A stretch of DNA of 64,000 bases, from contig CM121343.1 of the NCBI GenBank assembly GCA_051530055.1, positions 5,828,001 through 5,892,000 of the forward strand, written 5' to 3'. Origin of the DNA: Neoechinorhynchus agilis. Its lineage: Eukaryota > Acanthocephala. The notes below the pieces were generated by a model, which did not search any database, was not told where the DNA came from, and worked only from the letters and a program-made list of their open reading frames with translations. Below are positions 1 through 19,199 of the stretch, piece after piece. A program made the translations under genes and the position numbers. The stretch's first letter is position 1. Each line of letters starts with the position of its first letter.

Positions 1-199
1 GAAGAAGAACAATGTGCGTGTTGTTGAATTAATTCATAATGCGTGTATGCGGCCAATAGCAACTGAATTCCAAATCAGAACGGTATCAGCAAGGAAGATT
101 TATCCATGACCTCTAAAGGCGCTGTTCCGGCAACATAAACGTAAAATCGAGATTTACTGTTTCTCTTGATTAACATGAAAATTTACGTGTACTTAAACC

Positions 200-483
200 T
201 TTTATTTATGTACTTTGGATAGATGCGGCACCTATTACTTGTGCGTGTCCGTTGATTGGTTGTACCTCAATTAATTACGCAAAAGAAACTAATTCGCCTA
301 TGTGACTCCTAAAAATCATTGATAGATGTCGTATTTCGAAAAGCAAATCACGGATATTTTAAAGTAAGCCGAAAAATCAACACAATCTATTTATTCAAAT
401 CGCATTTATCGATTTTCCTGCTTCCTATTTGCTTGCAATAGTTTTCTTAGGGTCTTTGTGTGGGACTTCAAGATCGATGGCTC
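200..483 (-). repeat. Inverted duplicate of the 3' end of the secreted-protein gene (left arm)
   Basis: Read on the minus strand, this stretch matches 3675-3958 over all 284 bases with about four mismatches and no gaps. It carries the last 26 codons of the secreted-protein gene at 3261-3752 plus about 200 bases of its 3' flank. No upstream part of the gene is present, so it is a gene fragment, not a second gene. The match stops sharply at both ends. The two arms face each other across about 3.2 kb that contains MND1. Confidence 0.93.
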
Positions 484-1431
484 CAAACCTTAACAACTAA
501 CATTCCTATTACCAAGAAATTCTTAACATTTCTAATCCATTTTCCCCATACAAAACAAAAATGAACGGTTATCCAAAACCTCACGTAGCGCTTCTTCTAA
601 ATTCATCACCCTGCCATATATTATTGTTGAGAGGTCAAAATTACTTAATAGAATACTGCAACTGTCTAAATATCTAAGCTCCTGGTAGATACTTTTCGCA
701 GAATTATCTAGTGTTCAATCGATTAATGATTTTGTGATTATTTTTGAAAAAGACCAACACCGATTTATGCTCTAGATATTGCTTGAAGATATGTTTTGTT
801 ATGGCTGTCGAAATATCGTATTCAATAAATCATCTCAATTTCCGCCCTAACAAAACGCTTCAGATATTAATTCCCTAGAAAATGGGGATGCATCCAGCGC
901 AGAATTGCCACTATTCTAATACATTAGAGATATATTCGTTTAAGCCACTTGGAACGCTTCGAAGTATTGTAAGGACCTCATTCGGACAACTCGAATGCTG
1001 TAATGTTATAGGAAACGAAATGAGACAGCTACGACTTCGGGGAAAATGGACTGTCTCGTAACAAATGGCTTAATGAATAATGAACATTGGACAAATTGAG
1101 TTGTGGTGATAATAGGTTTTATCCGGCGGACTATGATCATGACAACGAAGGATTTTCTCATTTTGGTCTACGGAGAAATGAATACAAAATATTTTTATTG
1201 ACGATATTTCAAAAGGTTTTTGTATTTGTTTCAATAGTTTAACAATGGCTGATGAGACGAGGTTTCCTCTTCGTGAAATATCTTCAATAAAATAGGGGTT
1301 TTATCCTCAGAAGGGGGATTATGATCACCACATCTCCATAATTCCGAAGGATTTTCTCTTGGTGGTTAGGCAGATTGTACCGAAAGTGGCAAATTAAAAT
1401 CATCTTTATTTGCCTCAATACGCTTCAATGG
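484..1431. other. Intergenic, no gene recognised
   Basis: Apart from the two short motif copies near 1118 and 1296, I see no reading frame, RNA gene or long repeat here. Confidence 0.5.
1118..1380 (+). repeat. Two diverged copies of a short 'FYP...YDH' motif sequence
   Basis: Two segments, beginning near 1118 and 1296, share the pattern tttatcc-n-gattatgatca-n-gaaggattttct. A third copy lies at about 3968-4025. Translated in the shared frame they read FYP-x(2-4)-YDH, and the two longer copies continue with SIIPxDxL. Only the 4 kb copy has an ATG directly in front (about 44 codons). I do not recognise the family. It could be a repeated small coding unit or a decayed repeat. Confidence 0.5.
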
Positions 1432-2046
1432 TCAAAAATTGACGTCGAGATCGGCGGGGATATTGAATTGTTTGTTAATGATTGAATCCTCGACGTGAAA
1501 CTTTTGTTTCAGCCACTGTTTCACAATGAGAACATTATCGGTCCATTCGTTTATAAGTTCTATCAAATCCTTGCACTGTGATTGTATTTCTTCGATCCGA
1601 ATAGGATCTCGTTCACAGACGAGCGCGTATTTCCCAATCAAATCCCGTTTTTTTTCTTTAAGGGATTCAAGAATCTGTAACTTCTGTGTTCGATCGCTCG
1701 CAGAATTACTTTTCTCTTGCTGCTTTTCCAGTAGCACTTCTACATTATGGACTTTTTCGTCGAACTCCCTTATAAGTTCTTTTATTTTCTTCTCTTCCAT
1801 TTCGAGAATGTTAACAACCTTACTCGGATATGACCAATAATAATGAGATTGGCCTATCCGATCCGTATCAACCAAATTATCAGCCACAAGGCCCGTCACA
1901 ATTTCCTTGACCAAATTCGAGTTTATACCCAACCGCTTCTGCGATATCTTTTCAATCTCCTTCAGCTGAAAAAACTCCCCAGAGTCTACTATAAAGGAAA
2001 GAACTCTTCGGATCTTTTCTTCAGCACAAACAGCTCGCCGCTTCAT
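1432..2046 (-). CDS. mnd1: MND1, meiotic nuclear division protein 1
   Basis: This is a complete, intronless 204-codon frame that matches MND1 along its whole length (family proteins are about 205 residues). MND1 pairs with HOP2 to help RAD51/DMC1 strand invasion in meiotic recombination in the nucleus. Seen here: an N-terminal winged-helix segment (residues ~5-75) with FQLKEIEK, VKEIV.GLVADNLVD, and the family signature GQSHYYWSYPSK; a central coiled coil (~80-165) rich in E, K and L; and the C-terminal block RWTDN-like EWTDNVLIVKQW followed by FNIPADLD. The ATG at 2046 gives MKRR and the right distance to the winged helix. The secreted-protein gene lies about 1.2 kb away on the other strand. 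C. elegans lacks MND1, so its presence argues against a rhabditid nematode. Confidence 0.93.
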   Translation of the reverse strand: MKRRAVCAEEKIRRVLSFIVDSGEFFQLKEIEKISQKRLGINSNLVKEIVTGLVADNLVDTDRIGQSHYYWSYPSKVVNILEMEEKKIKELIREFDEKVHNVEVLLEKQQEKSNSASDRTQKLQILESLKEKKRDLIGKYALVCERDPIRIEEIQSQCKDLIELINEWTDNVLIVKQWLKQKFHVEDSIINKQFNIPADLDVNF

Positions 2047-2103
2047 CGAAACTCCATTTTGACGGAGGCCGGACTCTTGGGATATTCATCCCATTCTTTC
2101 TAA

Positions 2104-3260
2104 TTTATCGGATCGAATTTACCCGCCAATGTACTTCGGACATCTCAGTTTCTCTTATAAACTCAAGGCCGGTTTTTTCCTCTACTTTCAACTTATGGTC
2201 ACTTTATTCTCATTCTTTTTAGTCCGCTGAAGTGATTTATTGAATCGAATTGCGTCGTTACCTACGAAATCATTGAACAAACGGATATCGAATAAAAATT
2301 TACCAATTACTGAGCGTCACAATACTCAGTGGAAGAATAAATCGTAAAAATCAAACCTTCCGATTCACCCGATCCGTCTTTGGTTCCAAAAATTGGTATA
2401 AAACGACCCGCATTTCAATAATACTATAAAAGTCTCAAACGAATTTGTGTTTGACTCCAAAAACAAGCATTTAATATAGAAAAGTATTTCTCGAATAAGT
2501 TCACTGGTTTGCTCCTAAAATAACATTCTTTGACGACGACAAAACACATCGATTTTTCTCAATATCTTAGTCAATTATGCACTATAAAATCCTAGGCCCG
2601 ATAGATCTGGTGATTTTTACGACTTGTATTGCAAACTTTCAGTTTTTAATGTCACCATGGAACATCCGATTTATTTCAGAGACTGGGAACTTATTGGTAA
2701 AAGAATCAAATCAGCGCCACAGTCGTCCTTACGCTGGCGACATTTCCTCGCTGGATTGCGATTTCTTTTTTTGTGAAGTCGTATTGAATTTGCATGCAAT
2801 TTCCTTTAATCTCGGTTTAATATTGATTTTTTCTTGAACACAAAGTTCGTCATTTAATTTTCATTCAAACCCTGCGAGTTTGCTTTTGTTGTTTTTTTAA
2901 ATCTTTTTTTGGCCTATCTATCTGGATCATTTGACAAGGATGTGCTCGCACAAGTTAACGTTGATTACTTCAATGCCTTCATTAGGTTCTTAAAGCCTTG
3001 GCTAAATTTCTTTAAAACATTGGAAACTACTTTTTAGCCGTCCTGGCAAAAATTACGATGTAAGCGTGGCTCTATGTGAAAATCCTAATTCTATAATTTG
3101 CTTTCCATTTTTGATATAAATTATTTGCTGCGTGTGCCAATGACGTTAATTCGATCGATATGCATATTTGGGAGCTGGTGGGACATTGAACCGATTCGTT
3201 GCACAAAGTGGGTTCAATATTTATAAATCGCAATCAATTTTTTTAATATTCACCCAAGAA
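2104..3260. other. Intergenic region between MND1 and the secreted-protein gene
   Basis: This presumably holds the promoters of the two divergently transcribed neighbours. Short open frames occur, but none has recognisable content. A TATAAA-like string lies near 3116-3120 but cannot be assigned. Confidence 0.4.
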
Positions 3261-3752
3261 ATGTATCCGGTAATTTTTCTAATTTCAATTTCTTGCATAA
3301 AGATCACGGTGGCAACAGCATCTATGCCGCCTCTAGAAATACCACATAGTAAAATGATTGTAAAAGACAGGATTCCATTGGAATCCGCAATCGATGGCGA
3401 TTGCAACGTTGACTACAAGATGATGGAGTCTGTCGATTGCCAAACAGATGACGCAAACTTCGTTAGTATTCATCCTGCCAAGTTTTTTATCCCGATTTGT
3501 TCAATCAAACCGGCGAAACGCATGAGAAGGGTGGTTGGAAACGGTAAAATCGTTCAACTGACGTGTTTGCCAAGGAAGCTGAGATTTGTGAGTGCTCTTA
3601 CTTGGAGTGAAGACAAAATGTGGCGAAATGTTAGCTGCGCCATCCCATACGATTGCAGCTCAAGATTTTTGTATGAGCCATCGATCTTGAAGTCCCACAC
3701 AAAGAACCTAAGAAAACTGTTGCAAGCAAAAAGGAAGCAGGAAAATCGATAA
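3261..3752 (+). CDS. Small secreted cysteine-rich protein, unrecognised
   Basis: The frame is open from 3168, but the ATG at 3261 gives the better start: MYPVIFLISISC begins a clear hydrophobic signal peptide with a likely cut after TVATA. The mature part (about 143 residues) has six cysteines (in DGDC, SVDC, IPIC, QLTC, NVSC, YDC) and a very basic tail ending RKQENR; NVS is a possible glycosylation site. Even spacing of cysteines and the FIPIC segment recall small disulfide-linked extracellular ligands, but I cannot assign a family. It appears to be a single exon. A near-identical inverted copy of its last 26 codons and 3' flank lies at 200-483, so this gene end was recently duplicated. A dibasic RMRR site (near residue 100) could be a processing point; that is inference. 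Confidence 0.6.
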   Translation: MYPVIFLISISCIKITVATASMPPLEIPHSKMIVKDRIPLESAIDGDCNVDYKMMESVDCQTDDANFVSIHPAKFFIPICSIKPAKRMRRVVGNGKIVQLTCLPRKLRFVSALTWSEDKMWRNVSCAIPYDCSSRFLYEPSILKSHTKNLRKLLQAKRKQENR

Positions 3753-3958
3753 ATGCGATTTGAATAAATAGATTGTGTTGATTTTTCGGCTTACTTTAAA
3801 ATATCCGTGATTTGCTTTTCGAAATACGACATCTATCAATGATTTTTAGGAGTCAGATAGGCGAATTAGTTTCTTTTGCGTAATTAATTGAGGTACAACC
3901 AATCAACGGACACGCACAAGTAATAGGTGCCGCATCTATCCAAAGTACATAAATAAAA
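3675..3958 (+). repeat. Right arm of the 284-base inverted duplication
   Basis: This arm is the source copy: it contains the true 3' end of the secreted-protein gene (stop at 3750-3752) and about 200 bases of 3' flank. It matches the reverse complement of 200-483 at about 98.6 per cent. The duplication stops within aaataaaa on this side. Confidence 0.93.
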
Positions 3959-3960
3959 TG

Positions 3961-4102
3961 CCACTAAAATATGTTTTATCCGGGGGAGGCTTATGATCAT
4001 TACAACTCTATCATTCCGGAGGATCTTCTCTTTTTGGAACAAGAAGACCAAACCTTGCAAACTGTCCTACAAAACATACCAAATCCCACCCGATCGAACC
4101 AA
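3961..4102 (+). repeat. Third copy of the 'FYP...YDH' motif, with a short ORF
   Basis: An ATG at about 3969 opens a 44-codon frame starting MFYPGEAYDHYNSIIPEDLL. It parallels the two copies near 1118 and 1296. It begins directly beyond the right arm of the inverted duplication. Function is unknown and translation unproven. Confidence 0.4.
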
Positions 4103-4319
4103 TAATCTACTGCAAAATCAACAGCCACGTTCATTTAACAAATCAGAACTCGATTGTTCACGAAGACCCAAAGATACATGGGTCGTGATGGTGCAATATT
4201 TTCTAACATTTTTTGTATAAATCTCAAGCATCGCTCGCTACATACAAGTACAAAGGATTTATTTGTCTTGCAAAGACTCTCGTGCCAATAAAGTATTTAA
4301 AAACCTAGATTGAAATAGC

Positions 4320-12368
<8,049 letters not shown>

Positions 12369-14808
12369 CTAAATTCAGACTGTTATCTGTATGCTAAGAG
12401 CCCGCGAATGAGTGTCATTTTGATCAAGCAATACAATTCAATCCAATACATACACAAGAATAATAGAACTTATAATTTGAAGGCTTACTAAGCGAATGTA
12501 AAAGATTAATTGCAAATTAAATTATGGCATTTTCTACGATTAGCATTTAAAGAGATAAAAAAGCCAAAAGGTTTATAAGAATGATAGTCAAAACTAAGGC
12601 GGAATGACAAGACTACCTTTCGGTGAGACTAGTGATTGAAGTTTGGAAAGGTTGTCCTGGTGATTTGTAGAAAGAAGCAATTTATCATATGCAAGAGAGA
12701 GAGAATGAACGCACTTTGTACACATAAGGCAAAAACGAAGCAACCGTCGTTAGAAAAAGCCACAAGAGCATTTTCGGCATAATTTACCTAAAACGAGCCT
12801 GAGGTTATCATTTGCGCAGGGAGTCGACGATAAGTAAAGTGTAAATGGCAAGTTAGAGGAAAAAGTTGATAAGGAGCGCCGAGCGAAGCCTTTTTCAACT
12901 CGTTTTCGGAAACCAGAACGTCGTTCACGGTAATGGCCAGGTAGATGGAGTTCCCGGCGTTCTAGATGCTCATAATCCTTCGAAGATTGAGCAGTATTTG
13001 TAGTTAATAACTATATCTAGCAAAAACCCATTAGTACTGTCATTTTGCTTAGCAAACATATATGTATAGTTGCCGGAAAGATCTTTTTGTGGGATCAGAA
13101 GAGGCCTAGACGGCACACGTGGAAAGCAGTTTTCCATTGCATGGCGGTGCTTATTCTCGGGTGTGTGTGTGGAATAAAGCGAGCCAGATTATTGCGTGCG
13201 TGCGAGAGGAACATCGATAAGATTTCAGGGATCTATATGCCACAGTTCGCTAGAGACATATTAGAAGCAATAACGACTACAAAACACGCTGGAGTGATTA
13301 GCGATGGCTGAAAAGCGGTGTAAGTGTGGGATTATTAACGCCAAAGTACGGACACCTGAGGTTTTCAAGTTGTTTAACTATTTTCAAAATCACGGGTCTT
13401 TAAAACGATTAGGACTTTTGAATGGACTACCAACATCATAACCTCTTTTTTCCCATCAGACACAATGAGACAAATCGTCGGCCCTGTAGTAGTAGTAGTA
13501 GTGGTGGTGGTGGTGGTTTCTCCGCAACACGCAGCAACAGGATGCACGAAAAACGGGTACATGTTTGCACTTGTAGCGATGGCGGCCTTATTGCATTATA
13601 TAGACGTTGTTGTGGAGGGTGCCAACAAAAAAAGAGAGGAGAAGCGAGATCAGTAATACAATGTACCGTTTTAGGTCTGTTCAGATTTTGACTGATCCTT
13701 TTGGCTTACTTTAAAATTCATCCAGTCCAGGAAAAGTGTGGCCGCTACGAAAACGGACAAATGACCGTCTTTCTTAAAGGTTACGGAACAAATTAATGCC
13801 TTAGTGGAGTCAGTTTGCCGCTGATCCTATATTAAGTTATGGATCTTTAGAAGATGAAAACACACAACGATACCTAACTAATTTATACAAAAATTCGACG
13901 CAATAATGTCATATGAAACATGAGTCCTGACAGTCCAAAATGGAAATACAACAGTGCCAGTTAATCCTTCACTGTGATACTTAATATTTCCTCATCTTCT
14001 CCTTATAATTTTTAATCTTTACGCTACTAAGCAGAATTCGAATCTATGTGACATCTTAGACAACTGAGTATTCGCATTTACATAGCATTTTACAGAATTA
14101 AAAACCGCGTTTCGATCTACGTGGACAATGTTGAATTGCTCTACTAGTTAAATAAAGTCCAACTGTGTAATAAATCTCCCAAATTACCGCTATTTTTACA
14201 GGCTAATAAACAAAATTGACGATCAAATCAAATAATCAGTGGAGTCAATAACTAATCTGAAAATTACTGCATCGAAGTTGCTGAAAAAAAGGGTTGCAGC
14301 AACATTTGAAAATGTAACCGTAAATTCTATGCAGATTTTCACTGGACCTTTATTATTATCCTGTTTTATTTCAATTGGTTGTCGATATTTATAAAAAAAT
14401 ATTGAGAAAAATTGCATTTTATTTAACACGACTACAGATATGTGCCTAATATGCCATAACAAGAAATCACGGGGAATTATATACAGCATACTTACAAGTT
14501 GATTAGAATAATTAACAGTTCGTCAATTCAACCATAAAGAAAAATGTTAAATTAAGCACAAAAGTTTCGCAGTTGAAGACAACCAGCGTTTTGAGAATGC
14601 AACAGAGCTAAAGATGTGCTAAATTGAATGAAAACGTACAGCGCAAAGAAATGAACCGCATAATGCATTGGTGTAAATGATCGGAAGTAAATTCAGAATA
14701 CTTCACATCAGTGCTTTCATGCAACTTGTTAGCAAGAGGTTTAAAGGACGCAGGTGAAATATTTTATGGAATTATTCTTTAGGCCTACACCTGATAAATG
14801 ATACGAGG
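12369..14808. other. Upstream flank of the calcium channel gene; no gene recognised
   Basis: No supported gene. The stretch includes a short AGT/GGT trinucleotide run near 13485-13518. Distal promoter or 5' UTR exons of the channel gene may lie here but cannot be seen from sequence alone. Confidence 0.4.
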
Positions 14809-15200
14809 TTCAAAACGTCTTTTTAATCGCAATAATCATTTACCGCGGGTATAGACTTCTAAACAATAATTATCTAATCACATTCCCCCCCCCGGTACCT
14901 CCTCGCGCATATCGACAAATATTTTATGGATTGCAAACCCGCGAATGAGAATATCTACACGAAACTTAATTGTGAAATCTTAATTGGACGGTCGTGGATA
15001 ATCCTTAGCACAGTGACGACCCTGTGTGCGCAAAAGGGTCAAACACAATTTCCTGATGTCAGTATGTGAGGTACCGGGGAATGTGATTAGAATTATTGTT
15101 ATTACTAACAAACAAACTGAGATGATGAACCCCTTAAGAGGTTCGAAACGTCTTTAGTAAATAATCATTACCGGATGAAGACTTCCAAACAATAATTACG
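14809..15200. mobile_element. Small terminal-inverted-repeat element flanked by direct repeats
   Basis: Arms at 14862-14901 and 15068-15100 are inverted copies of each other (aacaataatta, taatcacattcccc, ggtacctc), giving a ~239-base foldback unit with no coding content. A second layer surrounds it: direct repeats at about 14809-14872 and 15135-15197 share ggttc-aaacgtcttt, aataatcatt and acttc-aaacaataatta. Together they look like a MITE-like element inside, or built from, a larger repeat. The family is unknown. Confidence 0.65.
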
Positions 15201-15497
15201 ATTTCTCAAGTCCTTAAATTGGATTGGGAATTTAGAATAACTCTATCATAGTTCATTAATCAATGCCATCACCTGTCTGCGAGGTTATCAATCGTTATGC
15301 CCAGCATCAAGCTGCCATTACATAAAGCTGAAAAGTTTGAATTAATGGAAGCCGATAAGAAACTACAAATTCTTTAAAAAATGAAACAGATTTTAAACGA
15401 ACACACGCACCGTAAATCTAAAATTCTATTTTTATTTATTACCACTCTCTCCAATTTTTAAAGTATATATTTGAGGTTACTCAAATTCCCTTTATTT

Positions 15498-15690
15498 GGC
15501 TGATTTGGACACACAGTCCAATGATCTATTGGCCAGGAAAACACTGGTCTGCGCTAAATACCCACGACCGTACAATTATGAGTCTGTACATTCCTACGGA
15601 TATTCAGATACCTCCCGAGGAGGCTGAACTCATCAGTGAGTTCCCTCTCTTCAACGGCGGTAACGGATTCGAACCTTGATCTAAACAAGT
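15498..15690 (+). repeat. Dispersed repeat 'X', copy 1
   Basis: This stretch is clearly related to the minus strand of about 30790-31013. Shared blocks include ggacacacagtcca, tggtctgcgct, gaactcatcagtgagtt and ggttacggatt. No reading frame is conserved between the copies. The second copy sits within an insertion with flanking repeats, so this is probably part of a short non-autonomous transposon. Confidence 0.7.
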
Positions 15691-15967
15691 CAGGAATGTT
15701 TCGATTCTTTAGCAACGGCTGATAATTTATTTTTCATTGGGCACATCGCCTACGGATCTGGTTCAGGGAAGCGCATAAAATAACATTGATACCCTGAACC
15801 CACTTACCGTGGCTAGCTTAAAGAGTTTTTTCATCCTACTGAGGTCAGCGGTGATCGCTAAGTTATTGGTTCCCTGATGTTTCGTTTCGCTAAAACAAAT
15901 TTCGATTCAAGTAAAAACCTTGGCTTTTTATTATTTAAAGGCAAACCCATGGGTGAGAGGTGATTTA

Positions 15968-16860
15968 CTAAAAATTCAAGGTCTCTAATTTAGCTAGTGT
16001 TTTAATATAATTCCTCTCCTTTATTACTACTGTTAAATCGTCGGCATACATCGTGATTGAACAGCAAATCGAGTAATTACGGACTATGTATTGGGAAACT
16101 AAACAAAATAAAATGGGCGATAAGGGAGAACCTTGGGGAACTTCTTTGAGTTGCCAGTAAACGGTTCGTTCGGGATCATCCGCAAAGAAAAACCGATTTG
16201 AATATAATGTTTTGTGGACAGTGACTATGAAATTATAAGGGAAATTAAAAGATCGCAGGATACTCAGAATAAAACCTATGTCGACATTATCGAAAGCTTT
16301 GCAGATATCCAATGAAATTAAAATGTTCATAGCCAGCCGGTAACTGCTAAAATTACTAATAATCTCATGCATGACTGAGTGTACAGATTTGTCCGCAATA
16401 AACCCGTGGCATCTCCCATCGATGATGTAGAACTCGATTGAGAAAGCGGCAATTCGTTTAGCAAGGACCCTTTCGAAAAATTGAGACCGAAGAATTTTGG
16501 ATAGAAATGGGCCTTATATCCCCTGGAGAGGAGGCCCTTCTGCATCTCTTTTTGCAGAGAAAAATTCTCTTTGCTAAGAGCGAGCTATTGATAAAACATT
16601 GTTCATGCTAAGAATGTTGGTTGCTTTAAAGCACGGCGAAGTCCCATTATTTGAAGTAAGCTTCTTTGACATCCACCACTCTATAAAATCTTCTTTCGTC
16701 AGATCCAATTTACGAGGTTTTTGACGAACAAAAGTGGGGCTCATCGTGGGATTAGTGCTGGCTTCATTGCAGTGTTCTATGCTGAGAGCGTTAGTCATTG
16801 CATTCAAACCTGTCACTTTAATGCAAGAAGCGGCTGCCTGTTTCCAAAGCAAACCTTTTT
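15968..16860 (-). pseudogene. LINE reverse transcriptase remnant
   Basis: A 134-codon frame (16372-15968) shows non-LTR reverse transcriptase motifs in order: LISLDICKAFDNV (the first catalytic aspartate block), VPQGSPLSPILF, and MYADDLTVV with the YADD catalytic box. Upstream (16545-16380), a shifted frame contains FFERVLAKRIAAF-like and RGFIADKSVH-like LINE text. The copy is therefore broken by at least one frameshift and lacks the endonuclease and the C-terminal part. The clade cannot be fixed from this much; Jockey/R1/CR1-type is possible. Confidence 0.75.
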
Positions 16861-17304
16861 CCCGTTAACTATCCTGCAGCAATTTGTAGAGTAGGACAAG
16901 GAAGCCTTCATCCTTTCGCAATCATGAGCAACCTGAAGTCTATCTCTACAAGGTCAATACAGCGAGGCCCAGAAACTAGCGGGCTCGGAATCGTCCAGGG
17001 CCCCACCCTTAAAAAGCTCTCTCCCAAACAGGCCTAGCAAATTAGATTTCCTAGGTCTGCTGATAGTAGTGAAAAACTTATCACTAACATTCACTAAGAA
17101 ATTATTGATTTCTTCAAGGTTGGAGCCATCTCAGGTTGAGAGGAAAATCCGGGTGACAACGTTAAAAAGTTGAATGTTTAGCCATCCCAATCTAAACTTA
17201 CGCGATAGAAGAATATTTCTATTGAGCTCCCACGTCAAAATGTCATGTCCCGCCACACTAAAAAGGGAGGATTGGGAAACAGCGGGTTAATTGGTCAGTG
17301 GTTA
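16861..17304. other. Transposon-derived flank, nothing identified
   Basis: The stretch between the LINE remnant and the Gypsy fragment has no frame I can assign. It may be decayed 5' LINE sequence. Confidence 0.3.
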
Positions 17305-18555
17305 GAAGTATTCTGTCTTAGACCTGGCTGATGCATATTTACAATTCAAAGTCGACGGGGAAACTAAGGGACTATTGACGATTGCAACTCCCTGGCGGTT
17401 GTTCAGCTATCAAAGGCTCCCATTCGAAATTTCGGCACCTTCGAAGATGTTTCAACGGTTCATGGATGAGCTGCTTGAGGGCATACCGATGACAAAAGCA
17501 TATTTTGATGATATTATTGTCACGGGGACGAATGATGAGGATCATTTGCGAAACTTGAAGATTGTCCTTTCAAGGCTGGAATCGGCGGGAGTGCGAGTAA
17601 AGAAGGACAAATGTCAATTTCTAAAAGAGCATGTTAGTTATTTGGGACACTCCCTGGTGAAGGGGAGTGACAGGCAAGTGCAGAACCAGTGGATGATTTG
17701 AAACTGGCGGCAGATCCTGTTTGTAAAAAAGAGCTGCGATCCTTTTTAGGTGCGGTGAACTTAGACAAATTCATACCACATTTGCGAACAATTTGTGCAC
17801 CGTTACAGGATTTGTTTAGAGTGAATGCCAAGTGGAAATAAGGCAAAAATGAAAAAAATGCCCTTATTGATGTCAAGGAGGCCGTATCGAATCATATCAG
17901 CTTGATCCTATTCGATGAAACGAAACCAGTGATCCTAGCTTGTGATGCTAGCGAGAAAGGAGTTGGAGCTGCTATTTCCCAATTTGACAAGCGAAACCAG
18001 AAATATATGCCTATCATGTTTGCTTCCAAGAAATCCAGTCCAGTAGAGCTAAAATATTCAACTTTAGATAAAGAAGCGCTTGCTATCGTATAAAAGGGCC
18101 AAGAGATTTCATAAATATCGTTTTGGCCGACACTTCACGATCGAAACGGATCATAAACCGTTAAGGCATATATTTTAAGAAAACAGAACATTAAGCAAGA
18201 TGACCAATGGACGGATAGTACGTTGGGTGATCCTTTTGGGCGAGTACGATTACGATGTGAGATATGTGAAGGGCACAAGAGAATTTGTACGCCGATTGTC
18301 TATCTCGCTTACCCAACCCACTAAGTCTTGAAGCAAACAAGAGCACTGTCGACGCCAGGACGTTGTTCACGATTCAGAATGAAGGTGCCAAACAATGTCA
18401 GCTATCAAGAAGGACGATTATCGAGGCTACGAAATACGATGATGAGACTCAACGAATAGTCAGGTTTTTGAAATACGGTTGGGAGCCCATGATGGATGGA
18501 GATGAAAAGATTTACTGGGATCAAGGAAGCAAATTGTCAGAGGAAAACGGCATGC
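17305..18555 (+). mobile_element. Ty3/Gypsy retroelement fragment (reverse transcriptase and RNase H)
   Basis: A fossil fragment of a Ty3/Gypsy (LTR-class) element. Recognisable parts, in order: reverse transcriptase from VLDLADAYLQFKV through AYFDDIIVTG, then the RNase H start (VILACDASEKGVGAAISQF) and the RNase H tail (YADCLSRLPNP). Neither LTRs nor gag nor integrase are seen. It is clearly broken, with several interruptions. Its right end abuts Penelope-like sequence within one continuous frame at about 18555, which marks an insertion or rearrangement junction. Likely age: old. Confidence 0.85.
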
Positions 18556-19180
18556 TCTCCCCAAAAAATGGAACACAAATTACTACATCGGTCTATAGAA
18601 AGCCAACTGAAACAAATAATTATATACTGTGGAACAGTGCCCATAACAGGAGCACAAAAGTTAGTATATTCAAAGGCTTTCTACATCGAGCCTACAACAT
18701 CTGCAGTGAGGAGTGCCTCAGTGATGAAATCCAACAGCTGAAACGAATTTTCAGCAAGTTGGGGTACCCAAAGATGTTCTTACTTCAGCGCGAGAGCAAG
18801 TGGATCGTATGAGGAAAACCCAGTCAAAAGAGACATCCATGGGTCCGAATCGAATGGACCTGCGCATGGGAGTGCCAGACATAGGTCCACAAACCAACCG
18901 TTGGCGCAACAAAATTTCAAGGATTGTGAAGAACAGCGGTCTGCCGAAAAAATGCCAATTTTATTTTCAAACTTCTGTGCTGATAGGAAATCTTATTTCC
19001 CGGAAATACCAGGAGATGGAAAAGAGAGCTGTTGTCTACAAAGTTGCTTGTAGCCAATGCAACAGCAATTACATCGGGCAAACAGGCCGGAATCTGAAAA
19101 CGAGATTGGCAGAACATAAACGGTCCAAGACTCAGAAGGTGGTAGCGTCGAGCAAACTGGCCAGTGATCAATTATGACCA
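18556..19180 (+). mobile_element. Penelope-like retroelement fragment (RT end and GIY-YIG endonuclease)
   Basis: The first part (about 18560-18790) carries the C-terminal reverse transcriptase text of Penelope-like elements, with TTSVYRKPTETNNY and KVSIFKGFLHRAY. The second part (about 18900-19178) is a GIY-YIG-type endonuclease: VVYKVACSQCNSNYIGQTG then LKTRLAEHKR, with the cysteine pair usual in this family. These elements couple an RT to a GIY-YIG nuclease, so both halves belong together. Only the 3' part survives, in pieces. It adjoins the Gypsy fragment on its left. Confidence 0.85.
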
Positions 19181-19199
19181 AACGAAGGTCTTATGGGCG

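Noticed and set aside
13374-13691. Overlapping frames on both strands near 13.4-13.7 kb, with polythreonine, polyglycine or polyvaline
   Set aside because: All arise from a short AGT/GGT trinucleotide run; no conserved domain.
15667-15680. A gattcgaacc string resembling a tRNA T-arm
   Set aside because: It lies inside dispersed repeat X, and no acceptor or anticodon arms can be formed around it.
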